Source: an uncultured Bacilli bacterium
GTDB lineage: Bacteria; Bacillota_I; Bacilli_A; RF39; UBA660
Assembly (NCBI GenBank): GCA_944333305.1
Contig: CALVKV010000007.1
Span: 1 to 20,933, forward strand
Reading direction: 5' to 3'
Length of the DNA stretch: 20,933 nt
Under the pieces are notes generated by a model that made no database searches, was not told the DNA's origin, and saw nothing but the letters and a program-made list of their open reading frames with translations. The translations under genes and the position numbers were made by a program. Positions 1-7,756 of the stretch are shown piece by piece. Positions within the stretch are counted from its first letter, which is position 1, and every line of letters begins with the position of its first letter.

Positions 1-3
1 AAT

Positions 4-44
4 AAAAAGAGATTTCCTTTATTTCTAAAGAAAACTCTCTTTTT
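4..44 (+). terminator. Hairpin terminator of an upstream gene
   Basis: AAAAAGAGA (4-12) pairs with TCTCTTTTT (36-44), and CTTTA/TAAAG pair inside it. The stem is A-rich on the left and T-rich on the right, so it could work as a rho-independent terminator on either strand. It probably ends a gene lying left of the window. The stem is AT-rich and therefore not very stable. Confidence 0.55.
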
Positions 45-135
45 CTATGATAATATTTCTTCTATGATAATACATATTATCAATGTTCTATGATAATATG
101 TAATAAGTTAGATACCACAGGTATTTTTGATAATA
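43..135. repeat. Short TGATAATA repeat cluster with a palindrome
   Basis: The 13-mer TTCTATGATAATA occurs three times (43-55, 60-72, 86-98). Its core TGATAATA occurs a fourth time at 128-135. The second copy pairs with an inverted copy, TATTATCA at 75-82, giving a near-continuous palindrome at 65-82. The cluster lies between two terminator-like hairpins and upstream of the AI-2E permease promoter. It could be an operator array for a DNA-binding protein. AT-rich sequence makes chance repeats commoner, but three exact 13-mers within 56 bases is notable. Confidence 0.5.
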
Positions 136-138
136 AAT

Positions 139-190
139 AAAGTTATAAACATTTAGTTTTTTCTCTAACGTTTATAACTTTTTCTTTTTG
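139..190 (+). terminator. Hairpin with T-rich tail upstream of the permease
   Basis: A 12-bp perfect stem, AAAGTTATAAAC (139-150) with GTTTATAACTTT (170-181), has a 19-nt loop and is followed by TTCTTTTT. It looks like a rho-independent terminator. Since 4-44 already has one, it may be a second terminator of the upstream unit or end a short transcript from 45-138. Confidence 0.5.
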
Positions 191-210
191 GATATACTAA
201 GTATGTATTA

Positions 211-239
211 TTTACTCTTACTAACGTTTGTGATAAAAT
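211..239 (+). promoter_or_regulatory. Sigma-A-type promoter of the permease gene
   Basis: The -35 is TTTACT (211-216, 4/6 consensus), the spacer 17 nt, and the -10 TAAAAT (234-239) with an extended -10 TG at 231-232. It lies just before the ribosome binding site AAGGAG at 251-256. The same extended form TGATAAAAT recurs in the rarA promoter. Confidence 0.5.
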
Positions 240-264
240 AAGACGTAAAGAAGGAGAGATGTTT

Positions 265-1470
265 ATGTTTCGTAGAAATAATAAAAATAATGAATTAGAT
301 TATAAAGCTATAAATAGATTCTTTTATACATCAAATAATCTTTTGAATTTAGCCATAATTTTAGTTATTGTTCTAGCAATATTACTTGTAACATACCTAA
401 TTAAAGAATGGAATATTTTAGGCATCATTGGTACTATCCTGTCAGTAATATCCCCTGTCTTTATTGGTTTTGTTATTGCTTGGTTATTAGATCCTCTTGC
501 TACTAAATTCTCTCATAAAATGCCTCGTGTTCTAGCATGTATTCTTACATATTTAATTATCTTTGGAGGAATAACTTTAATACTTGTCTTTACCGTTCCA
601 ACATTTTCAAGCGGTATTAGTGACATAGTTTCTGTTGTTCCTGATATTGTCGATAATGTTCAAGACTTTGCAAGCGATATGTTAGAAAATTTGGGAAATA
701 GTAAACAGATTGAAAGTTATAAAGATTCTATACTTGATAAGATTGAGAGTGTAGGAACTAATCTTGCCAGCGCTCTTCCTAATACTATTTGGAATTTCGG
801 AAGAGGCTTTATCAGTGGCGCTACCAACATTGTTTTAGGAATTATGATTGGTTTTTACTTATTATCATCATTTCGTAACTTTCAAGGGCATCTACTTAGT
901 ATTATTCCAAGAGATTGGCAAAACAGTGCTAAAGACTTGATGAGTCGTATTAATGGTAAACTTAGAAGCTACGTTGGAGGAGTGCTTTTGATTATGGTGT
1001 TAGTCTTTATTACTCAGTCTATCGGCTTTTCTTTAGCAGGTCTTAGCGCGCCATTCCTATTCGCTTTATTTTGTGCAATTACCGATGTTATTCCATATAT
1101 TGGTCCATGGATAGGAGGTGCTCCTGCAGTAATTGTAGGTTTTACAATAGACCCTATGGTAGGAGTATTTTGTTTAGTCTCAGTAGTAGTTTGCCAGTTA
1201 CTTGAAAATAACTTCTATCAACCTCTAATTATGGGTAAAACAATGAAATTACATCCTGTCACAATTATGCTTGGACTATTGATTTTTAACTATTTCTTTG
1301 GTATGATAGGAATGATAGTTGCAACACCTTTAATTGCAACAATTAAGATAATATTTGAATTCATTATGGAACATACTGCTTTAGGAGAAAAGTTTAGTAA
1401 CTATCAAGAAAATAATAAAAGAACGATGAAAGAAAAGAGTACAGAAGATAATCTTATAAAAGAGAGTTAA
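265..1470 (+). CDS. AI-2E family transporter (YrrI-type permease)
   Basis: This is a polytopic membrane protein of the AI-2E transporter family (PF01594), about 401 aa, the usual length. Hydrophobic segments lie near residues 25-45, 50-75 and 87-108, followed by a soluble stretch and a C-terminal block of four to five helices. Family signatures are DVIPYIGPWIGGAPA and the ENNFYQP-IMGK-LHPVTIM-LL stretch near the end. Most members are not proven AI-2 exporters, and some are antiporters or unknown, so the substrate is open. An upstream in-frame ATG at 259 sits only 2 nt from the AAGGAGAG site, whereas ATG 265 has normal spacing and is preferred. A permease of this kind precedes alaS in Bacillus as well. 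The last ~14 codons and the stop lie inside a T-box riboswitch. Confidence 0.9.
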   Translation: MFRRNNKNNELDYKAINRFFYTSNNLLNLAIILVIVLAILLVTYLIKEWNILGIIGTILSVISPVFIGFVIAWLLDPLATKFSHKMPRVLACILTYLIIFGGITLILVFTVPTFSSGISDIVSVVPDIVDNVQDFASDMLENLGNSKQIESYKDSILDKIESVGTNLASALPNTIWNFGRGFISGATNIVLGIMIGFYLLSSFRNFQGHLLSIIPRDWQNSAKDLMSRINGKLRSYVGGVLLIMVLVFITQSIGFSLAGLSAPFLFALFCAITDVIPYIGPWIGGAPAVIVGFTIDPMVGVFCLVSVVVCQLLENNFYQPLIMGKTMKLHPVTIMLGLLIFNYFFGMIGMIVATPLIATIKIIFEFIMEHTALGEKFSNYQENNKRTMKEKSTEDNLIKES

Positions 1471-1600
1471 TGGCTGGTGAAAATTAACTAAGATTCTTTT
1501 GGAAAGCTAATTCTTGAGTTTTGTAGGGATGACCTTTATCAAAATTAAGACCAAAGTAGGATGGTAACGTGTATTATACACTCCTACAGTGGTCTTTTTT
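1427..1600 (+). promoter_or_regulatory. T-box riboswitch, alanine-specific (GCU specifier)
   Basis: This is a tRNA-sensing transcription-attenuation leader. Stem I shows GAGTA (1438-1442), an AGAGAG bulge (1461-1466) and an apical hairpin GTTAAT/ATTAAC (1466-1471/1483-1488) closing a GGCTGGTGAAA loop. Lower helices are ATCTTA/TAAGAT (1451-1456/1489-1494) and AGAAGA/TCTTTT. The specifier loop has GGAAA-GCT-AA, with GCT (Ala) at 1506-1508 followed by a purine, then TTGAG. The T-box is AGGATGGTAACGTG (1558-1571). Its TGGT would pair with an ACCA tRNA end, as expected for tRNA-Ala with discriminator A. The terminator pairs AAGACCA..GTAGGA with TCCTAC..TGGTCTT (1547-1596) and ends in a T run. Uncharged tRNA-Ala should promote read-through into the kinase genes and perhaps alaS. 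Confidence 0.9.
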
Positions 1601-1624
1601 ATGTAATTTTAGGAGTTGGTTTAG

Positions 1625-2173
1625 ATGAAAATATTTTTGTTAGCTGGTAAAGCAGGCAGTGGGAAAGACTTATTAGGTAGTTATATGAAAACTAAATATG
1701 ATTTTAAAGGAGATAGCACTTGCATTCTCCATATTACTACGCCTTTATATGAATATGCCAAAAATTATTTTAGTTGGAATGGTGATATGCGAGAAAAGCC
1801 TAGAGAATTCTTGCAAGAAATGGGAATAGAGGTCATTAGAAACACTCTTCATAAAGAAACATTTTTAGTAGATAGGTTATGCGAAGATATAGATATTTTA
1901 AAACACTACTTTGATGTCTTTATTATTACTGATGGAAGGCTTGTTAGCGAGTTTAACTTGTTAAGAGAAAGATTTCCTGATATAAAGATAATTCATGTAA
2001 TTAGAAATAATTATGATAATAAATTAACTCTTAAAGAAAAAGAACATATTACTGAGACTGATATGGAAAATTATAAAGATTATGATTATGTAATAGAAAA
2101 TACAACTAAAGAGCATTTATTTAAAGAAGCAGATAAGATTATGGATATAGAAAGCGGGGTCGAATATTTATGA
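1625..2173 (+). CDS. P-loop nucleotide kinase, phage dNMP-kinase-like
   Basis: The 182-aa cytoplasmic protein has an N-terminal Walker A, GKAGSGKD (residues 8-15), where Asp replaces the usual Ser/Thr. The SGKD form is typical of phage T4-type deoxynucleoside monophosphate kinases and phosphomevalonate-kinase-like enzymes. A later IITDGRLVSEF segment and the hydrophobic KIIHVIRN strand fit the nucleoside-monophosphate-kinase fold. A likely role is phosphorylating a nucleotide or small molecule, with substrate unknown. The start has AGGAG (1611-1615) 9 nt upstream. It is the first gene after the Ala T-box, and its TGA overlaps the next ATG (ATGA), implying translational coupling. Confidence 0.65.
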   Translation: MKIFLLAGKAGSGKDLLGSYMKTKYDFKGDSTCILHITTPLYEYAKNYFSWNGDMREKPREFLQEMGIEVIRNTLHKETFLVDRLCEDIDILKHYFDVFIITDGRLVSEFNLLRERFPDIKIIHVIRNNYDNKLTLKEKEHITETDMENYKDYDYVIENTTKEHLFKEADKIMDIESGVEYL

Positions 2174-2745
2174 AAAAATTAATTGCTATAGTTGGTATGA
2201 GTGGAACAGGTAAGAGTGTTGCAACAACATATTTAAAAAATAAAGGTTATACTACAATATATTTTGGGAAAGTAATTTATAATAAAATGAAAGAAGAAGG
2301 AATAGAAATTACTCCTAATAGTCAAAAAGAGTTTCGTGAAAATCTTCGTAAAGAACATGGTATGGGAGTAGTTGCAAAGATTCTTTTACCTAAAATAGAA
2401 GAAGCTTATAAGGTAGGAAATACTGTCTTAGATGATTTATGTTCTTGGGATGAATACTTAATTCTTAAAGAAAAATTTAAAGATTTAAAGCTAATTTGTG
2501 TTTGTACAGACAAGGAAATCAGGTATAATAGAGTAAGTAAAAGAACAGATAGACCTTTTAATAGAGAAGATATTATTAAAAGAGATTTTTCTGAGATAGA
2601 AAAATCTGCTAAAGGTGGTCCTATCGCTTTTGCAGATTATTATATCTTAAATAATGGAGATTTAAATGTTTTTTATAAGAGATTAGAAGAAATACTTAAA
2701 AGTATTGATAATGAGTATTTTTTGCCACCGCAGTGGCAAAATTAA
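2170..2745 (+). CDS. P-loop kinase, UPF0200/CoaE-like AAA family
   Basis: The 191-aa protein has Walker A GMSGTGKS (residues 9-16). A YFGKVI / EHGMGVVAKILLPKI pattern resembles UPF0200 proteins and, more distantly, dephospho-CoA kinase and adenylate kinase. A basic segment KRTDRPFNREDIIKRD fits the LID of such kinases, and FADYYILNNGD fits the C-terminal strand seen in CoaE-like kinases. The substrate is not assignable. The gene overlaps the previous one by 4 nt. Its last codons (FLPPQWQN) fall inside a perfect stem-loop. Neighbouring two dissimilar P-loop kinases next to alaS is unusual; both may act in nucleotide salvage, but this is inference. Confidence 0.65.
   Translation: MKKLIAIVGMSGTGKSVATTYLKNKGYTTIYFGKVIYNKMKEEGIEITPNSQKEFRENLRKEHGMGVVAKILLPKIEEAYKVGNTVLDDLCSWDEYLILKEKFKDLKLICVCTDKEIRYNRVSKRTDRPFNREDIIKRDFSEIEKSAKGGPIAFADYYILNNGDLNVFYKRLEEILKSIDNEYFLPPQWQN
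2720..2741 (+). other. Perfect stem-loop at the kinase gene end
   Basis: TTTTGCCAC (2720-2728) pairs with GTGGCAAAA (2733-2741) across a CGCA tetraloop: 9 bp, no mismatch. It ends two bases before the stop codon. There is no T run after it, so it is not a standard terminator. It may protect or define an mRNA 3' end, or serve as a processing site. Confidence 0.7.
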
Positions 2746-2763
2746 GACTTTTAATAGATGTAC

Positions 2764-2785
2764 TTGTGCAACAGGTGTTGCACAA
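2764..2785 (+). other. Second perfect stem-loop upstream of alaS
   Basis: TTGTGCAAC (2764-2772) pairs with GTTGCACAA (2777-2785) across AGGT. It has the same geometry as the stem-loop 22 nt upstream (9 bp, 4-nt loop) but a different sequence. No T run follows. The palindrome could also be a protein-binding operator, given an alaS start about 90 nt downstream. Confidence 0.7.
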
Positions 2786-2872
2786 ATCTAAATAAAAATA
2801 GTAATTAATTAGTGTAGATAGTATCTGCATAATTTATAGATATTAAAATAATACAAGAAGGAGAGAAGTAAT

Positions 2873-5563
2873 ATGAGATATATGACTAGTAATGAAATTA
2901 GAAAGATGTGGATTAAATACTTTGAAGAACATGGACATAAATATGTTAAATCTGCTCCCTTAATTCCTATTAATGATGATTCACTACTTTGGATTAATGC
3001 TGGAGTTACCCCTTTAAAAAAATATTTTGATGGTAGTGTTACACCGGATTCTAGAAGAATAGTAAATATTCAAAAATGTATTAGGACTAACGATATAGAA
3101 AATGTTGGGGTTACTAAAAGACATCATACATTCTTTGAGATGATGGGAAACTTTTCTATTGGTGATTATTTTAAAGATGAAGCGATAGAGTTTGCTTTTG
3201 AACTATTAACTAGTAAAGATTGGTTTGACATTCCAGTGGAGAAACTTTATGTAACAGTTTATACTAATGATTCTGATGCCTATAATAAATGGATAGAAGT
3301 TGGTATGCCAAAAGATCATATCATTAAACTAGAAGGTAATTTCTGGGAGATTGGAGAAGGTCCATGTGGTCCTGATAGTGAGATATTCTTTGATCAGGGA
3401 GAAAAATTAGATCCTGAAAACAATGCTTGGAATAAATTCATAAATGATGAAGACCAAGACCGTTATGTTGAAATATGGAATAATGTTTTTAGCCAATTTA
3501 ATTCTAAACCTGGTGTACCACGCGAAAAATATAAAGAACTACCTCATAAAAATATCGATACTGGAGCAGGGTTAGAAAGATGGTGCTGCATTTTCCAAGG
3601 CGTAGAATCAAACTTTGAAACAGATTTATTTAAACCTATCATTGAAAAAATAGAAGAGCTAAGTGGAGTCTTATATAATGGTGAAGTTGCTTTCAAAGTT
3701 ATTGCTGATCATATGAAAGCAGTTACTTTTGCTATTTCTGATGGCGCTAGTTTTGGAAATACTGGTCGTGATTATGTCTTAAGAAGATTAGTAAGACGTA
3801 GCGTTAGATTCGGAAGAAAATTAGGTTTTAAAGAACCATTCTTATATAAATTAGTACCAACAATTGTAAAAGTTATGGGAGAGGCATATCCTGAACTTAA
3901 AACTAACTCAGGGGAAGTTGCTGTCTACATCTTAGATGAAGAAAAATTATTCTTTAATACTCTAGAAGACGGAGAAAGAAGATTGAAAGAAATAATGAAA
4001 GATGATAATAACACAGAAATAAGTGGTTATGATGCTTTCAAACTTTATGATACCTTTGGTTTCCCATTTGAGTTAACAGAAGAGATTGCTAAAGAAAATG
4101 GTTTTACTGTTAATTTAGATGAATTTAATGAATATATGAAAAAACAAAAAGAACTTGCTAAAAAGAATGCTAGAACTAAAACTGCAATGGCTAGCCAAAA
4201 GAAAGTCTTAATGGACTTTACTAAACCATCTACCTTTGTTTATGGCTTGTATCGTCTAAAAAGTAGTGTTCTTGCCATAGTAAGTAAAGATAAATTAGAA
4301 AAGAGTTTAGACCACTCTGGCTACATTATTTTAAAAAGAACCTGCTTTTACTCTGAGTCAGGAGGACAAGTTAGTGATACAGGTATGATAGTTGGTAAGA
4401 ACTTTAAAGCAAGAGTAGTAGATGTTTTTAAAGGCCCTAATGGTCAACACATTCATAAAATCAAACTATTAGATGGGATAATTCATGTTAATGACGAAGT
4501 AGAAGTTATTATTGATAAGCAAAGAAGAAAAGAAATAGAAGCTAATCATTCAGGTGTTCATATCTTGCAATATGCTCTTCAAACTATTGTTGATAAAAAT
4601 ATAAAACAAGCTGGAAGTTATGTAGATGAAGAAAAACTAAGATTTGACTTTACTTGTCCATCAAAGATAAGTGACGAAGAAATAGTAAAAACTGAAGACT
4701 TTGTTAATAATATTATTAAAAGAAATGTCATAACTTCAACTGAAACTATGCCTTTAGATAAAGCTAAAGAATTAGGTGCTATGGCATTGTTTGGAGAAAA
4801 ATATGGTGATACAGTTAGAGTTGTTAAGATAGATAAATCTATTGAATTATGTGGAGGTACTCATGTTGCCAATACAAAAGATATTAAAAAATTCGCTATC
4901 TTTAATTTTGAATCTAAAGGAAGTAATACTTATAGAATAGAAGCAGTCACTGGTAATAGATTAGAGAGTACTTTATTTGAAGTAATAAAGCCATATAATG
5001 ATGAAATGGTAAAATTATTAATAAAAGCCAAAGAAATACTTGCTCTTGCTAGAAAACAAAATATAGATTTAAGCTTTGATGTAGAAATAGATAATACAGC
5101 ACCTACTTCATATAAAGATATAATATTCAATCAAAATGAGTTAAGTTATATTCAAAGCGAAGTAAAAACTTTAGAGAAAACTTATAACAATGAATTAGAA
5201 AAACTAACCTTATCTAGCTTAGACAATTATACCTCAAGAGTTAAAGAAATTAATGGTAAAAAGATATTGTATTTAGAACTAGATAATATTGCAATGTTCT
5301 TAGTAAAAGCCATGGCTGATGATTTGTGTAATAAGTTTGATCAAGTGGTTATATTACTAGCAGATATTAAAGAGGATAATAGTGTTAACTTTATTTGTCG
5401 TAGTTCTATCCCATCTGTTAATGCTGGTTATATTGTAAAAAACATCACAGCAGCATTTGGTGGTAACGGAGGAGGTAGCCCTACTTTTGCTCAAGGTGGT
5501 ATTAAAGACAAAAACAAGTTAACAGAGATAAAAGAAGCCTTAAAGGATTTATTAAATGAATAA
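2873..5563 (+). CDS. alaS: Alanyl-tRNA synthetase
   Basis: This 896-aa class II enzyme charges tRNA-Ala with alanine and edits mischarged Ser/Gly. The N-terminal catalytic core starts NEIRKMWIKYFEEHGH and includes GNFSIGDYFK and NFWEIGEGPCGPDSEIFFD. The editing domain has the metal-binding set HSGVH (residues 559-563) and CGGTH (660-664). A coiled coil and a C-Ala domain with the glycine-rich GGNGGGSPTFAQGG end follow. Length and domain order are normal. The start follows AAGGAGAG (2858-2865) with 7-nt spacing; an in-frame ATG at 2882 is less well placed. Expression may depend on the T-box at 1427-1600 and possibly a local promoter in 2786-2855, where I see only a weak candidate. It overlaps holA by 8 nt. 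Confidence 0.98.
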   Translation: MRYMTSNEIRKMWIKYFEEHGHKYVKSAPLIPINDDSLLWINAGVTPLKKYFDGSVTPDSRRIVNIQKCIRTNDIENVGVTKRHHTFFEMMGNFSIGDYFKDEAIEFAFELLTSKDWFDIPVEKLYVTVYTNDSDAYNKWIEVGMPKDHIIKLEGNFWEIGEGPCGPDSEIFFDQGEKLDPENNAWNKFINDEDQDRYVEIWNNVFSQFNSKPGVPREKYKELPHKNIDTGAGLERWCCIFQGVESNFETDLFKPIIEKIEELSGVLYNGEVAFKVIADHMKAVTFAISDGASFGNTGRDYVLRRLVRRSVRFGRKLGFKEPFLYKLVPTIVKVMGEAYPELKTNSGEVAVYILDEEKLFFNTLEDGERRLKEIMKDDNNTEISGYDAFKLYDTFGFPFELTEEIAKENGFTVNLDEFNEYMKKQKELAKKNARTKTAMASQKKVLMDFTKPSTFVYGLYRLKSSVLAIVSKDKLEKSLDHSGYIILKRTCFYSESGGQVSDTGMIVGKNFKARVVDVFKGPNGQHIHKIKLLDGIIHVNDEVEVIIDKQRRKEIEANHSGVHILQYALQTIVDKNIKQAGSYVDEEKLRFDFTCPSKISDEEIVKTEDFVNNIIKRNVITSTETMPLDKAKELGAMALFGEKYGDTVRVVKIDKSIELCGGTHVANTKDIKKFAIFNFESKGSNTYRIEAVTGNRLESTLFEVIKPYNDEMVKLLIKAKEILALARKQNIDLSFDVEIDNTAPTSYKDIIFNQNELSYIQSEVKTLEKTYNNELEKLTLSSLDNYTSRVKEINGKKILYLELDNIAMFLVKAMADDLCNKFDQVVILLADIKEDNSVNFICRSSIPSVNAGYIVKNITAAFGGNGGGSPTFAQGGIKDKNKLTEIKEALKDLLNE

Positions 5564-6485
5564 CTATTTAATAAAAAGTTCATCACCAACACTTATTGAT
5601 AAAAAAATTGATGAATTAATCAAAAAACACGAATTTACTGATGCCGAAATTAATATTTACGATTTAGAGGAGAGTAGTATTACATCTTTAATAGAAGATG
5701 CCGATACTATTTCTTTTCTTACTCCCAATAAAATAATAATAGGGAGGAATTTAAGTCAAAGTAATTTTACTGAAAAAGATATAAACACCCTAAAAAAATA
5801 TTTGAGCAATCCTAATGATGATGTGATTTTAATATTTACAACATCTAATATAGACACTAGAAAAAAATCTATTAAAGAAATTATTAGCAAATTAACTACT
5901 ATTAATATAGAAACTACTCCTAAAGAAATAATTAAAGATCTATTTAAAGATTATGATATAGAATACAAAGTAATTAGTCTATTAGAAGAGTATTATAGCG
6001 ATAATTTAGAAAGATTAGTTAGTGAATGTCAGAAACTAAAATTAGCTTTTATAGATACTAAAAAAATATCTTATACTGGTGCTTCAGAACTATTAGTAAA
6101 GCCCTTAAATAAAAGAGATAATCTAGCTTTTGATCTTGTTAGAGAAATAGCATTAAAAGATAAGAAAAAAGCGATAAATATTTACAATGAATTGCTTAGT
6201 TACAATATAGAAAGTTATTCTTTAATTGGCCTTTTAGAAAGTCAATATCGTCTTTTATATCAAGTAAAAGTCTTAAATAAAAAAAACATTTCTTATAATG
6301 ATATAGCAAAGGAATTAGAAGTACATCCCTTTAGAGTTAAGAAGACTCTAGAGCTGATTAGATTTTATACTTTAAAAGAGATAAGAAAATTAATTAAAAA
6401 CTTAGCAGACGTAGACTTCAAAATAAAAAGCGGTATCTACGAAAACAATATAATTATTGATTTATTAATATTAAATATAAAATAG
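5556..6485 (+). CDS. holA: DNA polymerase III subunit delta
   Basis: The delta subunit of the clamp loader opens the beta sliding clamp during replication. The 309-aa product is close to family length. Its N-terminal region (YLIKSSSPTLIDKKIDELI, then an ADTISFLTPNKIIIGRNL segment) matches the HolA domain, followed by the KKSIKEIISKLTTINIE region and a helical C-terminal domain with the SLIGLLESQYRLLYQVK stretch typical of HolA. No Walker A is present, as expected. The start has AAAGGA (5542-5547) 8 nt upstream and lies inside the alaS end, so translation is probably coupled. Its TAG stop is inside the terminator stem that follows. Confidence 0.88.
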   Translation: MNNYLIKSSSPTLIDKKIDELIKKHEFTDAEINIYDLEESSITSLIEDADTISFLTPNKIIIGRNLSQSNFTEKDINTLKKYLSNPNDDVILIFTTSNIDTRKKSIKEIISKLTTINIETTPKEIIKDLFKDYDIEYKVISLLEEYYSDNLERLVSECQKLKLAFIDTKKISYTGASELLVKPLNKRDNLAFDLVREIALKDKKKAINIYNELLSYNIESYSLIGLLESQYRLLYQVKVLNKKNISYNDIAKELEVHPFRVKKTLELIRFYTLKEIRKLIKNLADVDFKIKSGIYENNIIIDLLILNIK

Positions 6486-6515
6486 CAAGAGAATTCATTA
6501 CTCATTGCTATTTTT
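6480..6515 (+). terminator. Terminator of the alaS-holA operon
   Basis: AAATAGCAA (6480-6488) pairs with TTGCTATTT (6505-6513), extended by GAG/CTC with a one-base bulge, and a T run follows. The holA stop codon (6483-6485) lies in the left arm. Confidence 0.8.
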
Positions 6516-6551
6516 CTTATATAATACATACTGGAAAATCGAAAAAATGTA

Positions 6552-6581
6552 TTGACGAACGTATATTTTATATAGTACACT
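6552..6581 (+). mobile_element. Possible TnpB element left end (TTGAC target motif) and promoter
   Basis: TTGAC at 6552-6556 fits the pentanucleotide target/TAM type (TTGAC, TTGAT) of IS605-type elements, so the left end may begin at about 6557. A small hairpin TATAT-TTT-ATATA (6562-6574) follows. The same TTGACG with TACACT at 6576-6581 (18-nt spacer) would also serve as a promoter for tnpB. Both readings are inference and the boundary is not proven. Confidence 0.3.
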
Positions 6582-6607
6582 TAAGTTACTAAAGAAAGGT
6601 TTGTCAT

Positions 6608-7756
6608 ATGAAAATATATAGAGCATATAAATTTAGATTATATCCAACAGAAGAACAAAGAATATTAATACATAAGACTTTTGGATGTAGTAGATTTGTT
6701 TATAACTATTATCTAAATTATCAAAAAGAAAATGGAGTACAAAAATCATTTGATTTATGTAAAGATTTAAAAGAATTAGAAAATGAACATGAATATCTTA
6801 AAGAAGTAGATTCATGTGCTTTAAGATGCTCTATATTTGATTTAGAAGATGGTTTTAATAACTTCTTTGCTAAGAGAAGTGGATACCCAAGGTTTAAGAG
6901 TAAGTTTGCAAGACCGTCTTATAGAACTAGTTGTATAAAAAGTACATACAAAGGAAAAGTTTATAGTAATATTGAAGTAGATTTATTGAATAGATTTATA
7001 AAATTACCAAAATTAGGAAAAATAAAAATGAGAGGCTATAGAAATAAAGAAAGAATAGAAGGAAAAATAGTAAATGCAACTATATCAAGAGATGCAACTA
7101 ATAAGTATTATGTCAGTGTACTAGTAGAAGAAGATTTGTTAGTAGAAAAAGTAACACCTACAAGTATAGTAGGAATAGATTTAGGTTTAAAAGATTTAGT
7201 AATAACAAGTGATGGAGTAAAATATGCAAATGAGAAAGTATTACTGAAGTATGAAAAAAGATTAAAAAGATTACAAAGGAAATTATCAAGACAAGTTAAA
7301 GGTAGTAAAAACTATTTAAAGACAAAAGAAAAGATAGCAAGAATATATGCTAAGATAAAGAATTATAGAAAACATTATTTAAACTATATTGCAAATGAAA
7401 TAGTAAATGATCATGATATAATAGTAACAGAGAGTTTATTAGTAAAAGATATGTTTAAAGATAAGAGAAAAGCATTTAATAAAAGCCTATCAGATGCATG
7501 TGTTAGTACATTTTTATCTTTAATAGAGTGGAAATGTAAGATAAAAGGAAAGTTTTATTACAAAATAAATACTTATTATCCAAGTAGTCAAATATGTTGC
7601 CATTGTGGTTATAAGAATAGTAAGTTAAAAGATTTGAGTATTAGAGAATATGATTGTCCAGAATGTAGATCACATAATGATAGAGATATAAATGCAAGTT
7701 TAAATATATTATTTGAAGGATTAAAGTTACATTATAATTTAGTTAGTTTAGTATAG
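6608..7756 (+). CDS. tnpB: TnpB RNA-guided endonuclease, IS200/IS605 superfamily
   Basis: The 382-aa full-length TnpB is the ancestor-type relative of Cas12 and cuts DNA guided by an RNA from the element's right end. The N-terminal YRAYKFRLYPTEEQ is the classic OrfB start. The RuvC triad is present: D191 (GIDLG), E275 (TESL) and D360 (DRDINAS). A zinc finger with C330-C333 and C350-C353 sits in between, so the nuclease looks functional. AAAGG at 6595-6599 precedes the ATG by 8 nt. No tnpA transposase is next to it, making this an IS1341-type element that needs transposase in trans. It separates holA from an unknown operon. Confidence 0.93.
   Translation: MKIYRAYKFRLYPTEEQRILIHKTFGCSRFVYNYYLNYQKENGVQKSFDLCKDLKELENEHEYLKEVDSCALRCSIFDLEDGFNNFFAKRSGYPRFKSKFARPSYRTSCIKSTYKGKVYSNIEVDLLNRFIKLPKLGKIKMRGYRNKERIEGKIVNATISRDATNKYYVSVLVEEDLLVEKVTPTSIVGIDLGLKDLVITSDGVKYANEKVLLKYEKRLKRLQRKLSRQVKGSKNYLKTKEKIARIYAKIKNYRKHYLNYIANEIVNDHDIIVTESLLVKDMFKDKRKAFNKSLSDACVSTFLSLIEWKCKIKGKFYYKINTYYPSSQICCHCGYKNSKLKDLSIREYDCPECRSHNDRDINASLNILFEGLKLHYNLVSLV

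Noticed and set aside
43..98. TTCTATGATAATA copies as a CRISPR array
   Set aside because: Units are 13 nt with unequal gaps of 4 and 13 nt, and no cas gene is present.
2828..2833. CATAAT as an alaS promoter -10
   Set aside because: The paired -35 (TTAATT) is a 3/6 match only; too weak to list in this AT-rich sequence.
6520..6525. TATAAT as tnpB promoter
   Set aside because: No acceptable -35 at 16-18 nt, and it lies right behind the holA terminator; TTGACG/TACACT further down is somewhat better, though also weak.
6608..7756. TnpB-derived repressor (TldR-like, nuclease-dead)
   Set aside because: All three RuvC acidic residues are present, so there is no sign of nuclease loss.
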